DNA of 64,000 nt from Neobacillus sp. OS1-2 (GCF_030915505.1 NZ_CP133265.1:2570001-2634000); one strand, 5' to 3'; shown: positions 17,681 through 25,937, counted from the first letter of the stretch. The notes: generated from the letters alone by a model not told the origin. Translations and numbers: made by a program.

Positions 17681-17730
17681 AAGAGACGGGTTTTGTCCAT
17701 CCTTGGCAGGATGTGCAAGACCCGTCTTTC
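17681..17730. terminator. Bidirectional terminator
   Basis: AGACGGGTTTTG...CAAGACCCGTCT arms with a smaller inner stem, flanked by A and T runs, between convergent genes. Confidence 0.75.
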
Positions 17731-19173
17731 TTAATAAATGACAACCGGCTCGTATGTACTGAGATTATCATACACGGCTTTCATTACACTTGGAGGCGTG
17801 TTGACACAGCCGCCTGAACCCGCCGTAAGATAGGCGTTACTTCCCCAGTTTGACCGCCAGCTGGCATCGTGGAACCCTTGACCGCTGTTTGTGAACGGAG
17901 CCCAATAATTAACCTTAACGGCATAATCGGCTTTACCTACTGCGCTTCCCCTAAGTGTATACTGTGGTCGTTTATAAAGGATATACCATACGCCAGGTGA
18001 AGTATCTTCACGGGTGCTGTGCTTACCTGTCACCACATTGGTTGTGAGGACTAATTGTCCGTTTTTATAAATCCAGATCCGCTGTTCCGCAATCGACACT
18101 TCAGCATATGTGTCGCCAATGCCATTATTCGCAGTAGTTTCATAGCCGATCCCTTCATTGCTCCAGCCTTTACCGTAAATATTTGAAGCGGGAATCGCTT
18201 GCTCTCCTTTTTCAAAAGCTTCCTGAATCCGTGCTGTTTCTTTCTCACTATCTAATGCCCAGCCATAGCCTTGACCCTTTACCGAAATGACAGAACCCGA
18301 ATGGGTGGTAAAAGAGAAATCTTTATTTAGGGTGGATTGAGAATGATTAATTTCATCTATTTTGCTCTTAATGTCAGTTAGGGTGATGGAAATCTGTTTA
18401 TCTTTTGACACCGAGGCGTTTTTAATTAATTCACTGGCGTTTAACGTATGCACTTTGTCTTGCACCTTGTAATCAACTTTACGGCCGAGTAGGTCCTGCA
18501 GCATTTTCTCCTCTTCCTTGATAATCGGGCTGTCCGCTGCAATGGGCTGTAAAAATACCGGTTTTAAATGGATATCACTCGTGTATTTCTGTTTTGTATA
18601 CTCCTTTAATAGAGCAGCAATATCATACTGTTCACCATTCACACCATCGGAGATGACAATTTTGCCCTGTTCCAATTTCGCCGCTGCATCTACGGGGACC
18701 TTTAAGCTTTGATTCATGGTAATCAGCTTTTCTTCTACTTGCTTTTTCATCGTTTCACTTCGAAACTGATCTGCATTTTTGGGTAACAACGAATAATCTT
18801 TTGCCTTTGAGGAAGGAAAAAGGGTCCACTGGCTTTTCAATAATTTTTTCACTTCAGGCAAGTCATTATCCGTAAAAAGCATCTGTGTATCTTTTTCATC
18901 TAAAATTTGCTGACTTCCAATATATACTCTGTTTTGTAATTTTGCTGTTTTTAATTTATGGATCACTTGATCAGCCGTTAGCCCGCCGACTTTTGTATCA
19001 TTAATCGTAATCTGCGAATTGAAACGGGTTAGCTGATAATAGGAAAAACCTGCAAAGATAAGTGCAATAATAATGATACTTCCAATGATAATCATATTAC
19101 GGTTTCCAAGCCGTTTAAATCGGTTAGCCCGCCTAGTATCCATTTCTACAACAGTTTCGTTTACCGTACTCAT
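17731..19173 (-). CDS. L,D-transpeptidase (YkuD domain) with peptidoglycan-binding domains
   Basis: A 480-residue membrane-anchored cell-wall enzyme. It has a short cytoplasmic N terminus, one TM helix at about residues 27-47, a region resembling putative peptidoglycan-binding domains (about 50-330), then a YkuD domain (about 355-480). The active site shows H435 in GFHDAS and C456 in SGGCVNTP, the usual His-x(n)-SxGCxN arrangement. It forms or remodels L,D-crosslinks outside the membrane. The ATG two codons into the frame has GGAGGG at good spacing. Confidence 0.9.
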   Translation of the reverse strand: MSTVNETVVEMDTRRANRFKRLGNRNMIIIGSIIIIALIFAGFSYYQLTRFNSQITINDTKVGGLTADQVIHKLKTAKLQNRVYIGSQQILDEKDTQMLFTDNDLPEVKKLLKSQWTLFPSSKAKDYSLLPKNADQFRSETMKKQVEEKLITMNQSLKVPVDAAAKLEQGKIVISDGVNGEQYDIAALLKEYTKQKYTSDIHLKPVFLQPIAADSPIIKEEEKMLQDLLGRKVDYKVQDKVHTLNASELIKNASVSKDKQISITLTDIKSKIDEINHSQSTLNKDFSFTTHSGSVISVKGQGYGWALDSEKETARIQEAFEKGEQAIPASNIYGKGWSNEGIGYETTANNGIGDTYAEVSIAEQRIWIYKNGQLVLTTNVVTGKHSTREDTSPGVWYILYKRPQYTLRGSAVGKADYAVKVNYWAPFTNSGQGFHDASWRSNWGSNAYLTAGSGGCVNTPPSVMKAVYDNLSTYEPVVIY

Positions 19174-19388
19174 AAACATTCCCTCCGCTACCTGGTAACT
19201 CAGTTATCCATCTTTCCAACTTTAAACTGGTGGATTTTCGTCAATGACTTTTGATTGATTTACCTTACTCTTAAATTATTACTATTATACTACTAGATTG
19301 GTTGGTGTGGAATTTGTCACTATTTGTAATAGCATGAAATTTAATATTTTGTTCGGCTTTTGTGTGGAGTATGAGGGCAAAAAAAAAC

Positions 19389-19403
19389 CCGGCCATATGC
19401 CGG
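19389..19403 (-). terminator. Possible minus-strand terminator or small hairpin
   Basis: CCGG...CCGG with ATATG between; on the minus strand it runs into nine T residues. No minus-strand gene was found to its right, so its role is unclear. Confidence 0.3.
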
Positions 19404-19440
19404 ATTAAAAAGTATATATTAAAAGGGGGTTGAAAGGCTA

Positions 19441-19569
19441 TGAAAAGTTCATGTCCGTTTCATAAATCTATCTTAACCCCTAAAGATGAACAAATTATGA
19501 ATAAACCATTAATAATTGAAATTTTAGGGGAGCAAGAACCATTTACTAAATATTTTGTTGAAAGATAGG
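19441..19569 (+). CDS. Small ORF, 42-residue peptide
   Basis: MKSSCPFHKSILTPKDEQ then a mixed hydrophobic-acidic tail ending FTKYFVER. It is preceded by GGGGG and GAAAGG, plausible ribosome sites. It is followed after 11 nt by a second small ORF, and the pair ends in a perfect terminator, which supports both being real. Not recognised; it has no obvious signal peptide or membrane span, so an exported-peptide role is only a guess. Confidence 0.5.
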
Positions 19570-19580
19570 GAAGAGTATGA

Positions 19581-19745
19581 TTGTCACAAAATAACAAAAT
19601 ATCTAAAATGGGTGATAATATGAAGGAAGAAGAAAGAGATCATCTTGCTGAAGCTCTTGAAAAGTTTGAACAATTGGAAGCCCAGGCAGTCGATGGAATA
19701 ACAGCGGATCAAATTGAGAGTATCATTAAACAATGCTTTGAATGA
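19581..19745 (+). CDS. Small ORF, 54-residue charged helical peptide
   Basis: It starts at a TTG with GGAAGAG 6 nt upstream; internal ATGs at 19608 and 19620 are alternatives. The peptide is acidic, helix-forming (EEERDHLAEALEKFEQLEAQ) and ends IIKQCFE. It is the second gene of a two-ORF unit ended by a terminator. Family not recognised. Confidence 0.5.
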   Translation: MSQNNKISKMGDNMKEEERDHLAEALEKFEQLEAQAVDGITADQIESIIKQCFE

Positions 19746-19772
19746 GCTTAGGATTTGAATCCTAAGCTTTTT
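19745..19772 (+). terminator. Terminator of the small-ORF pair
   Basis: AGCTTAGGATT and AATCCTAAGCT, perfect 11-bp arms with a 2-nt loop, then T5. Confidence 0.85.
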
Positions 19773-19826
19773 AATGCCTGCTCCCACTTTGTGGTAGGCG
19801 TTGATGGGAAGCAGGCACAGTTTTGA

Positions 19827-20072
19827 TTACTTTGTTACTTTAATATAGAAGTAGATATCCTGGTTGACCTTTGTCGGTTCAGCGATAAGCTGGTAACCAT
19901 GCTTGACTACTTCTTCTGGGACACTTCTAAATGATTGTGGACAATCGGCGATGACTAGCAAAGTTTCCCCAACCTTCATATTTTTTAGCGCATCCAGCGC
20001 ATAAATGACAGGATATGGTCATGGCTCACCGCGAATATCTAAAGTGTAATTAACGTCCATTACTTGTGACAA
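19827..20072 (-). CDS. yedF: YedF/TusA-like protein with in-frame TGA at the CPxP cysteine (candidate selenoprotein)
   Basis: An 81-codon frame from a TTG (AAAGGAGG 8 nt upstream, inside the end of yedE) to TAA. It reads LDIRGEP-TGA-PYPVIYALDALK and continues to YFYIKVTK without any other stop or shift. In the TusA/SirA/YedF family this exact position is the conserved, functional cysteine of CPxP. A single TGA at 20019-20021 (complement) on that residue, with a hairpin at SECIS distance, suggests selenocysteine. The alternative is a one-base nonsense mutation of TGC. It is translationally coupled to yedE. The family works in sulfur or selenium relay. Confidence 0.8.
19988..20000 (-). promoter_or_regulatory. 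Candidate bacterial SECIS hairpin
   Basis: It begins 18 nt downstream of the TGA: GCGC, loop UGGAU, GCGC, extendable after a 2x2 internal loop by UUU/AAA pairs. The loop starts 23 nt after the TGA and carries G at its second position. Both fit the published type of bacterial SECIS consensus (loop 16-37 nt downstream, G in the first two loop bases). The 4-bp stem is at the lower limit, so this could be chance. Confidence 0.5.
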
Positions 20073-20075
20073 TTT

Positions 20076-21305
20076 TTATGCCTCCTTTGTTTGATGAGTA
20101 ACCTTTGCTGCTTTTTGCTGCTTAATCCCAGTTCCATAGCGGAATCGTTTTTCCCACCAGTTTGAAAGGATAAACCAGACAGCCAGCATCGTAAGTGTAC
20201 CAATTAAGGCTCCGGCAGGTCCCCATAATTCGATTAAATTTACCTTAGTCCAATTGGCCGTAAGGGCATTATAGATTCCGAGGTGGTCCCAGCCGTATGC
20301 TAAAATAGTGGCGCCAATGATATTTCCTGCTCCTACTACCCAGAATAACAACTGACCTTCCATCGCCCGGTACATCATACCTGTTTCACAGCCGCCAGCG
20401 AGAACAATGCCGAAGCCGAATAGTAGTCCGCCAATAACAGTGCTTGGGGCAGCCACTTTAATAAGGGCAACGGAACCGTTTTGAATATAGAAAAAGGTAA
20501 TGACTACACTAATCATCATACCAACTGCGATTGCTTTCGACATAACCGCACGTCCGCTAATCCATAAATCGCGGAAGGCTGAGGTGAAACAAATCTGTCC
20601 GCGCTCTATTAGAATGCCAAATAGTGCACCCGCAATCGAAGCGACAGCTAATAGATTTTTACCGACAACGAAAAAGTAAACGATCACACCGCAATAGAGA
20701 ATAAATAGAAGTAGTCCTAACTTCGGTTGAATGTTTGACTTTTGAGTTTTCGCTGCCGCAATGGGGTTAATTGCACCCATTCGTATGTTGGGCTTTCCGC
20801 GCCACCATTTCGTATTTACTACCTTCACACCAAAGTAGGTCCCGATTGCTGTTGCAAGCATAAATATCCATGAATGGAAAGAAAACTGGGGAACACCAGT
20901 GAAAAAGGCGGCTAAGTTACAACCAAGTGCTAGGCGTGCTCCAAACCCTGCGATAATACCGCCAATAAACCCTTGAACTAAGCGGCGCTTTTGCTTCGGA
21001 ACGCGGATTTTAAAGCTGTTGCTGAGTAAAATGGTAATAAGTGCACCAATGAGCATTCCAATGACAATCCATCCGTCTGTACGGCTTAGTGGGGTCCCTT
21101 GGAAGCCAACTAATTGAAAATAGGCCCAATCTGATACATCTATACCAAACCAGCCCAAAATATGGGCGCCTAATCTAGTGAATTCCCCTGTTACGGCCCA
21201 GACAGTCCCGGTAATCCCGAAATACAAAGCACTAACCAAACCGGCAATACCAACGGCTATGTAGGGATTCCAATATTCTTTAAAGATTTTCCGATATAAA
21301 TTCAA
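20076..21305 (-). CDS. yedE: YedE family membrane transporter (putative selenium transporter)
   Basis: About 409 residues and about ten membrane spans in two YeeE/YedE repeats. Repeat landmarks are GARLALGCNLAAFFTGVPQF and LAGGCETGMMYRAMEG, each with the conserved cysteine of this family, plus ERGQICFTSAFRDLWISGR. The overall order closely resembles what I know of Escherichia coli YedE. Related YeeE moves thiosulfate; YedE is linked by genome context to selenium. The TTG start is preferred (GAGGAG upstream); a GTG 13 codons earlier lacks an RBS. First gene of the yedE-yedF operon. Confidence 0.88.
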   Translation of the reverse strand: MNLYRKIFKEYWNPYIAVGIAGLVSALYFGITGTVWAVTGEFTRLGAHILGWFGIDVSDWAYFQLVGFQGTPLSRTDGWIVIGMLIGALITILLSNSFKIRVPKQKRRLVQGFIGGIIAGFGARLALGCNLAAFFTGVPQFSFHSWIFMLATAIGTYFGVKVVNTKWWRGKPNIRMGAINPIAAAKTQKSNIQPKLGLLLFILYCGVIVYFFVVGKNLLAVASIAGALFGILIERGQICFTSAFRDLWISGRAVMSKAIAVGMMISVVITFFYIQNGSVALIKVAAPSTVIGGLLFGFGIVLAGGCETGMMYRAMEGQLLFWVVGAGNIIGATILAYGWDHLGIYNALTANWTKVNLIELWGPAGALIGTLTMLAVWFILSNWWEKRFRYGTGIKQQKAAKVTHQTKEA

Positions 21306-21480
21306 CGAAATTCTCAACTCCTCATAAAAAAGATTTATATGCACAATAAATAATTTTAATTATTTTTCAGATGAACATCAATAGCATTTTGATGGTAAAG
21401 TGTGAACAAATAAATAAAGAAAAAACGCGAGGAACGAAACAAATCGAAAAACTGGTTCCCCTTGCATTTCATCTTGTATA

Positions 21481-22767
21481 ATGAAAAATAAACATGCAAA
21501 CATGAGGATTATGATGAGAATGAGAATGAATTTTCCCTTTAGTATCCCCCCAGTTTCTCTTGAAAAACAAAAATTACTGGAAAACCATTTATTTAATGAA
21601 AATCTTCAACGCTGTAAGCTTTTTGCGAAAATTGTTATTCTATTTGAAGTTATTTTGATTATGATGAATGTATCTTCATCGGTAGTGGATAACGGTCACT
21701 TTAGGATCAATACCTATTTAGTTTTATATTTCATTTTGCTCATTATGAGTATAACAATGCTCCTCTATATGCGTTGGTTTGAAAAAAGGCCAGAGTGTAC
21801 AAAGAGGCAGTATGAAAGATTTCGTTTCGGACTTTTAGGATTTGTGAATTTCTTTTTGGTTTGGGGAGCGGTTGTCACACTTGTTGATCAAAGAGATTAT
21901 GGGCATGTGATGGCTTTTGCGGTTAACTTGATGTGTGTATCGATTCTATTTCACGCCTCCAATCGAACCATTTTGTTTTTGTATGTATTACCAATCGCTG
22001 TGATATTTATCGGTTTACCTATTTTTCAACCTTCAAATGTGATTGTCATGGGGCACTATATTAATCTCACTGTCTTTTTATTTTTTTGTTGGTTGGCTTC
22101 AAGAATGTTATATATCAGTGTTTCAACCACTTTTTATCATAAATTGCTATTAACAGAGACGAATAATAATCTTGCGGCAAAAATAGCAGAAAATGAAAAA
22201 ATGAATAAGGAATTGGCAAAAGTGAATCACCAACTTAGGCAATTGACAATCATTGATGAATTAACGAAAATTCCAAATCGGAGAGGGTTTCAGCAATTTA
22301 TTCGAGAAAGACTGGACCACTCCAATACAAAGCAAAATCTATCCTTGATGATGCTGGATATTGATGCCTTTAAATTATTCAATGATAACTATGGACATCT
22401 TGAAGGTGATAAAGTAATCACAATCGTTGCTCAAACAATCCAAACCTGTATCGACACCACTACTAGTTTTACTGCTCGTTTTGGCGGGGAGGAATTTGTG
22501 ATTGCTGCATTTGATCTGGATGATCCAGAAATGTATCAGGTGGCAGAAGCTATTAGGGCGACTGTTTGGGAAAGGCAGGTCCCTCACGAATATTCTCCGG
22601 TTTCCAACCAAATTACTGTGAGTATCGGCATTGCCTCAGGGTATGTTCACAATGAAGCAGAAGTGGAACAGTTACTCGAGAACGCAGATCATGCCCTTTA
22701 CAAATCTAAATCCCGGGGACGGAATCGTGTAGAGTATTTTGAAGACCAATTCAATAATATAAGCTAG
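21481..22767 (+). CDS. Membrane-anchored diguanylate cyclase (GGDEF)
   Basis: About 428 residues. The N-terminal half has about six hydrophobic segments (about residues 45-215), then a coiled-coil linker (about 225-250), then a GGDEF domain with the active-site GGEEF at about residues 335-339 and the DELTKIPNRRGF entry motif. It makes c-di-GMP from two GTP. The RxxD inhibitory site normally five residues before GGEEF is not present (TTSFTARFGGEEF). The start is ambiguous: several ATGs cluster in the first 18 codons. Confidence 0.88.
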   Translation: MKNKHANMRIMMRMRMNFPFSIPPVSLEKQKLLENHLFNENLQRCKLFAKIVILFEVILIMMNVSSSVVDNGHFRINTYLVLYFILLIMSITMLLYMRWFEKRPECTKRQYERFRFGLLGFVNFFLVWGAVVTLVDQRDYGHVMAFAVNLMCVSILFHASNRTILFLYVLPIAVIFIGLPIFQPSNVIVMGHYINLTVFLFFCWLASRMLYISVSTTFYHKLLLTETNNNLAAKIAENEKMNKELAKVNHQLRQLTIIDELTKIPNRRGFQQFIRERLDHSNTKQNLSLMMLDIDAFKLFNDNYGHLEGDKVITIVAQTIQTCIDTTTSFTARFGGEEFVIAAFDLDDPEMYQVAEAIRATVWERQVPHEYSPVSNQITVSIGIASGYVHNEAEVEQLLENADHALYKSKSRGRNRVEYFEDQFNNIS

Positions 22768-22774
22768 ATTGAAA

Positions 22775-22805
22775 ACGGCGAACAGTGACTAACACCGTTC
22801 GCCGT
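22775..22805. terminator. Bidirectional terminator, GGCGAACAGTG family copy 4
   Basis: ACGGCGAACAGTG and CACCGTTCGCCGT arms with one mismatch, loop ACTAA, between convergent genes. Confidence 0.8.
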
Positions 22806-22818
22806 AAAATAAAGGTAT

Positions 22819-23178
22819 TCAATCCTTTGATGGCTTGTTATATCCTCGATCCCCAAATGGCTGCAATTTCTCCAGCCACGGCTTTTTTAGTTGTTTAACT
22901 TCCCAACGTGGATCGATAACTTCGCTTGCATCTTTCTTTTCTAGCACCTCGAAATCAAATGCATCCTTGCCAAGATCCTTCCAATCCTTTTGGACCTGAA
23001 AATTGGCGAACATGCCCATTTCGAGCTGCGCCTGTAAAGTAAGCCACTTATTTTTTAAGTTAGGGCAGCTATCAATGTAAATTTTCCCGTTGGTTTTGTT
23101 TGTGATTTGGTACACGCCCATGTAGGTTTTCACCTGTTTGTATTCCTCTTTTAGTTCCTTACGCCTGTTCTGATCCAT
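22819..23178 (-). CDS. GIY-YIG domain protein
   Basis: A 119-residue protein. GVYQITNKTNGKIYIDS (about residues 21-37) corresponds to the GIY...YIG strand pair of the GIY-YIG nuclease fold, with GVY for GIY and IYI for YIG. The usual catalytic arginine after YIG is not clear, so nuclease activity is doubtful. A similar short protein is common in Bacillus. It follows the DUF6530-like gene after 33 nt, likely in one operon. Confidence 0.75.
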   Translation of the reverse strand: MDQNRRKELKEEYKQVKTYMGVYQITNKTNGKIYIDSCPNLKNKWLTLQAQLEMGMFANFQVQKDWKDLGKDAFDFEVLEKKDASEVIDPRWEVKQLKKPWLEKLQPFGDRGYNKPSKD

Positions 23179-23211
23179 GATACCTCTCCCCTCAAGTTCA
23201 ATAAAGGATAG

Positions 23212-23691
23212 TTAATACCCCATGTCTTTTAAAATTTTTGCTAAGACACGCAATCGCTCGCCCAGTAGTTCATCATCATCACTGAGAGCCTGGTTGAATA
23301 ATTTTATATCCTCATCAATTTTTTCATTGTCCGTACATACGGCGACCGTCATGGCATCACCTTGTATACCGACCCGATCGATAACAGGGTTTTCGGTATC
23401 ATATAATTTTTCATACCGATAGGCCTCGCGAAAATGCTGTTGTGTTCTGCAAACGAGAATGGCAAGATCAATGACACGGTGTAGGGGCAATTCCTCAGAC
23501 TGTCTAGACCATTTTTCTCCTGTATGTCTCCATACTTTTGCTGAAATATCTACCTTTCCACGGTCATTCCACTGAGCCAGTCCTAATGAAAGTCCTTTGG
23601 CATCTGTATGATAAGCATTTCTGCCATCAACATTTTCATAATTATCGGAAACAATAACGGGTTTATGTTTTAAAGTAGTTGGGATTTTCAT
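23212..23691 (-). CDS. DUF6530-like conserved protein
   Basis: A 159-residue soluble protein. The segment GLSLGLAQWNDRGKVDISAK followed by VWRHTGEKWSRQSEELPLHR matches my memory of a Bacillus family of unknown function (DUF6530). First gene of a likely operon with the GIY-YIG protein, behind a long perfect palindrome. No catalytic motif is seen. Confidence 0.65.
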   Translation of the reverse strand: MKIPTTLKHKPVIVSDNYENVDGRNAYHTDAKGLSLGLAQWNDRGKVDISAKVWRHTGEKWSRQSEELPLHRVIDLAILVCRTQQHFREAYRYEKLYDTENPVIDRVGIQGDAMTVAVCTDNEKIDEDIKLFNQALSDDDELLGERLRVLAKILKDMGY

Positions 23692-23720
23692 TAGTTACTC
23701 CTTGTCAAAATTGATGATTT

Positions 23721-23747
23721 AGTCATTTAGTAAATTACTAAATGACT
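23721..23747. promoter_or_regulatory. Perfect interrupted palindrome, candidate operator
   Basis: AGTCATTTAGTA, AAT, TACTAAATGACT: two 12-bp perfect arms directly upstream of the DUF6530-like gene. It has no T-run, so it is more like an operator than a terminator. Confidence 0.6.
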
Positions 23748-23889
23748 ACTTAGAATTTATCATTTTTAAAATGAATAGTCAATTTCACTTATGGTATAAC
23801 TAAAATTGGGTCTTATTCAAAAAAACGTATGCTTCTCGGGGTAGCGTCAGGAAAATGCGGATTTACAATGTTAAGGAAATTTCAATAGT

Positions 23890-23934
23890 AAAAAGCCTAA
23901 TTTCTCAATTTAATGTGAAGAAACTAGGCTTTTT
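23890..23934. terminator. Hairpin terminator
   Basis: AAAAAGCCTA...TAGGCTTTTT with an inner TTTCT/AGAAA stem; symmetric, so active in either direction. Confidence 0.7.
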
Positions 23935-24131
23935 CATTGCTCTATTAATACCGGAATGATGACAGTCTATATTTTCCATAGTACACCGTTACAAGAGGCA
24001 ACACTTAGATTTACTGAGATCGTTGATTTAAGAGACAGGAACATACATACACCAATGAAGATCTTCGTTTCCATCAACATGGGTAGCAGAATGAATACGG
24101 AATTTATGGATTTGATTTTGTTCGACATTTA

Positions 24132-24368
24132 TCTAGAGGTTGTATCACTCATTGAAAAAATGGCTATGCGAAAAAGCTGTACCCCTGCCCAACTCGCACT
24201 GTCATGGGTGTTAGCCCAAGGAGACCAAATCGTTCCCATTCCAGGAACCAAATATTGAGATCGTGTCAAAGAAAACCTGGGTGCACTAAAAGTTTCCCTT
24301 TCAGAGGAGACCTGACAGAAATTGAACATATAGTACCGAAGGGGATAGCTTCTGGAAGTAGGTTCTAA
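24132..24368 (+). pseudogene. Aldo/keto reductase, 3' remnant
   Basis: The translation shows the C-terminal part of an aldo/keto reductase: [18 protein letters not shown], then IVPIPGTKY, a TGA in place of a basic residue, DRVKENLGALKVSLSEE, and after a frameshift DLTEIEHIVPKG to the stop. The 5' half is not recognisable. It is a dead gene with at least one nonsense change and one frameshift. The sequence between 23935 and 24131 holds nothing I recognise. Confidence 0.75.
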
Positions 24369-24558
24369 TTTATTTATGGTTTGAAGTATTTAATACTAGC
24401 ATCTATAAATAGTACAAAAGGGCTTTACACCAATAAAAAAATGAGTGTCAATTCCATAAGTAAATTGGCATTCATTTCAACTTCCATTTTTATGTTTGCG
24501 ACAGGAAGGAAGCGGAACCTGTTAATTATAGTGCGTTATTTTGTTATAAAAGATTGTT

Positions 24559-24642
24559 TTCGCTCATTGAATGGTAAAATTCGCTCATTAAACATCGAAA
24601 TTCGCCCATTGGATGTCATAATTCGCCCATTGAGGAGGTAAG
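24559..24642. repeat. Four tandem 21-bp repeats
   Basis: Four consecutive units with exact 21-bp period, consensus TTCGCYCATTGAATGTNAWAA. The first ten bases (TTCGCTCATT or TTCGCCCATT) are the conserved part. It lies in a gene-poor stretch after the aldo/keto reductase remnant. Confidence 0.85.
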
Positions 24643-24783
24643 TCGCTTAAATGAATCATGAAATGTAATTATCTAAGTATAAATTGCAAGTCCTTAAAGT
24701 TCTTTCGGATGATGCCATTTTAATAGGTCTCCTTTCCTTTTCTTTCCGTAGTCCAATGATCCCCAATACGGTAATGATCTGGT

Positions 24784-24966
24784 CTAAAAATCTCCTCTTC
24801 GCAATGCTTCGTTAAGTGAATGGAGTTCAGCCTCGATGTCAGCTAATTGTTTTTCTAAAGGAGAAAGAATCCCTTTGACGTTTTCCAACTTTTCTAAGTC
24901 ATTCTGCAGTCTGACATATTCAAATTTTAATTCGCGGATTTTATATTCAATTTCTTTTTTATTCAT
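24784..24966 (-). CDS. Small coiled-coil protein (SE1832-like)
   Basis: A 60-residue, highly charged helical protein (KKEIEYKIRELKFEYVRLQN, then QLADIEAELHSLNEALRR) predicted to form a coiled coil. I associate it with the SE1832 family of short Firmicutes proteins of unknown function, from memory. The ATG with AAAGGA 8 nt upstream is chosen over one three codons earlier. Confidence 0.7.
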   Translation of the reverse strand: MNKKEIEYKIRELKFEYVRLQNDLEKLENVKGILSPLEKQLADIEAELHSLNEALRRGDF

Positions 24967-25063
24967 GTTCCCCATCCTTTGTTCCTAATGTAAGTTAGTA
25001 TGATTATACCAAACCAATTTTTATTAAACCCTTTTTTGTATGTATTAGTAAAGATTTCTGAAA

Positions 25064-25096
25064 ATTCCTTGACATTGGTTCAGGAAATTATATAAT
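25064..25096 (+). promoter_or_regulatory. Sigma-A promoter of the sulfonate ABC operon with overlapping inverted repeat
   Basis: TTGACA at 25069-25074, 16-nt spacer, TATAAT at 25091-25096. The -35 region lies inside an imperfect inverted repeat AATTCCTTGA / TTCAGGAAATT (25064-25090), a possible operator for a sulfur-responsive regulator. Confidence 0.65.
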
Positions 25097-25130
25097 TATT
25101 ATCATTAATCCGATTAAATTAATATGAATT

Positions 25131-25937
25131 ATGGGTAAAGTGGGTGGCGATTTGTTTCTCCAAATAAATAATATTAACAAACAGTTTACCAATCAAAAGG
25201 TTACTAGTGACGTTCTTACCAATATAAATCTCGATATTAAAGAAGGAGAGTTTGTCTCAATTCTTGGACCTTCGGGTTGTGGGAAATCTACCTTACTCTC
25301 GATTGTTGCCGGTTTAACAAAGCCAACGAGCGGTGAGATCTTGCTCAAAGGGGATTCCATCAAAAAGCCGGGGAAAGACAGGGGGATGGTTTTTCAAGAG
25401 GCTGCCCTATTTCCTTGGATGACGGTGGAGGAAAATGTGATGTTCCCGCTTCGCAAGGAAATGAAGAAAAAGGAAGCAAGGGAAGTTGCCCATCAGTATT
25501 TACAAATGGTTCAGCTAAGCAACTATACCAAACATTCCCCACATGAGCTTTCAGGCGGAATGCAGCAGAGGGTCTCCATTGCCAGGGCACTTTCAATGAA
25601 TCCCAAGGTATTACTCATGGATGAACCTTTTGGTGCTCTAGATGAACAGACACGGGCAAGACTTCATCATGAATTAGAGAAAATCTGGTTTGAAACCAAA
25701 AAGACGATTCTTTTTGTCACCCATAGTATTAGCGAGTCAATTAAACTATCAGACAGGATCATTGTTATGGGAACAAGGCCAGGTGTGGTTCTTGAGGATA
25801 TTCACGTGAAAATTCCGAGACCGCGGAATGCGCATCCGCAAGCAGTGGCTAAAGTAGAAGAGAAAATCAATAGCCTATTAAAATTAGAGATTGATAAAGT
25901 GATAAAAGAGGAACTGTCATATGCAGCGAACAATTAA
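25131..25937 (+). CDS. ABC transporter ATPase, SsuB/TauB type
   Basis: A 268-residue nucleotide-binding protein: Walker A GPSGCGKST, Q-loop FQEAALFPW, signature LSGGMQQRVSIARAL, Walker B VLLMDEPFGALD, and the switch histidine in FVTHSI. The closest type is the nitrate/sulfonate/taurine importer ATPase. First gene of an operon followed by permease, binding protein and cysteine synthase. The ATG has no good RBS; a TTG seven codons downstream, after GGGTGG, is a possible true start. Confidence 0.9.
   Translation: MGKVGGDLFLQINNINKQFTNQKVTSDVLTNINLDIKEGEFVSILGPSGCGKSTLLSIVAGLTKPTSGEILLKGDSIKKPGKDRGMVFQEAALFPWMTVEENVMFPLRKEMKKKEAREVAHQYLQMVQLSNYTKHSPHELSGGMQQRVSIARALSMNPKVLLMDEPFGALDEQTRARLHHELEKIWFETKKTILFVTHSISESIKLSDRIIVMGTRPGVVLEDIHVKIPRPRNAHPQAVAKVEEKINSLLKLEIDKVIKEELSYAANN

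Noticed and set aside
19584-19787. Minus-strand ORF of 67 codons over the small-ORF pair
   Set aside because: No RBS, a GTG start, low-complexity hydrophobic translation, and it runs through the plus-strand terminator; the plus-strand ORFs have better signals.
24242-24260. In-frame TGA in the aldo/keto reductase-like sequence as another selenocysteine codon
   Set aside because: It replaces a basic residue (PGTKR-type position), not a cysteine, and the frame is also broken about 50 nt later, so it is a pseudogene.
24381-24641. Plus-strand ORF of 86 codons in the gene-poor region
   Set aside because: Its C-terminal part is only the translation of the 21-bp tandem repeats (RSLN/RPLD units), and there is no RBS.
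24559-24642. CRISPR array
   Set aside because: The period is 21 bp with no unique spacers, and no cas genes are present.
24690-24783. Possible minus-strand C-terminal coding sequence (RPDHYRIGDHWTTERK in one frame)
   Set aside because: All three frames look equally protein-like, none has a start, and it overlaps the coiled-coil gene; not enough to call.
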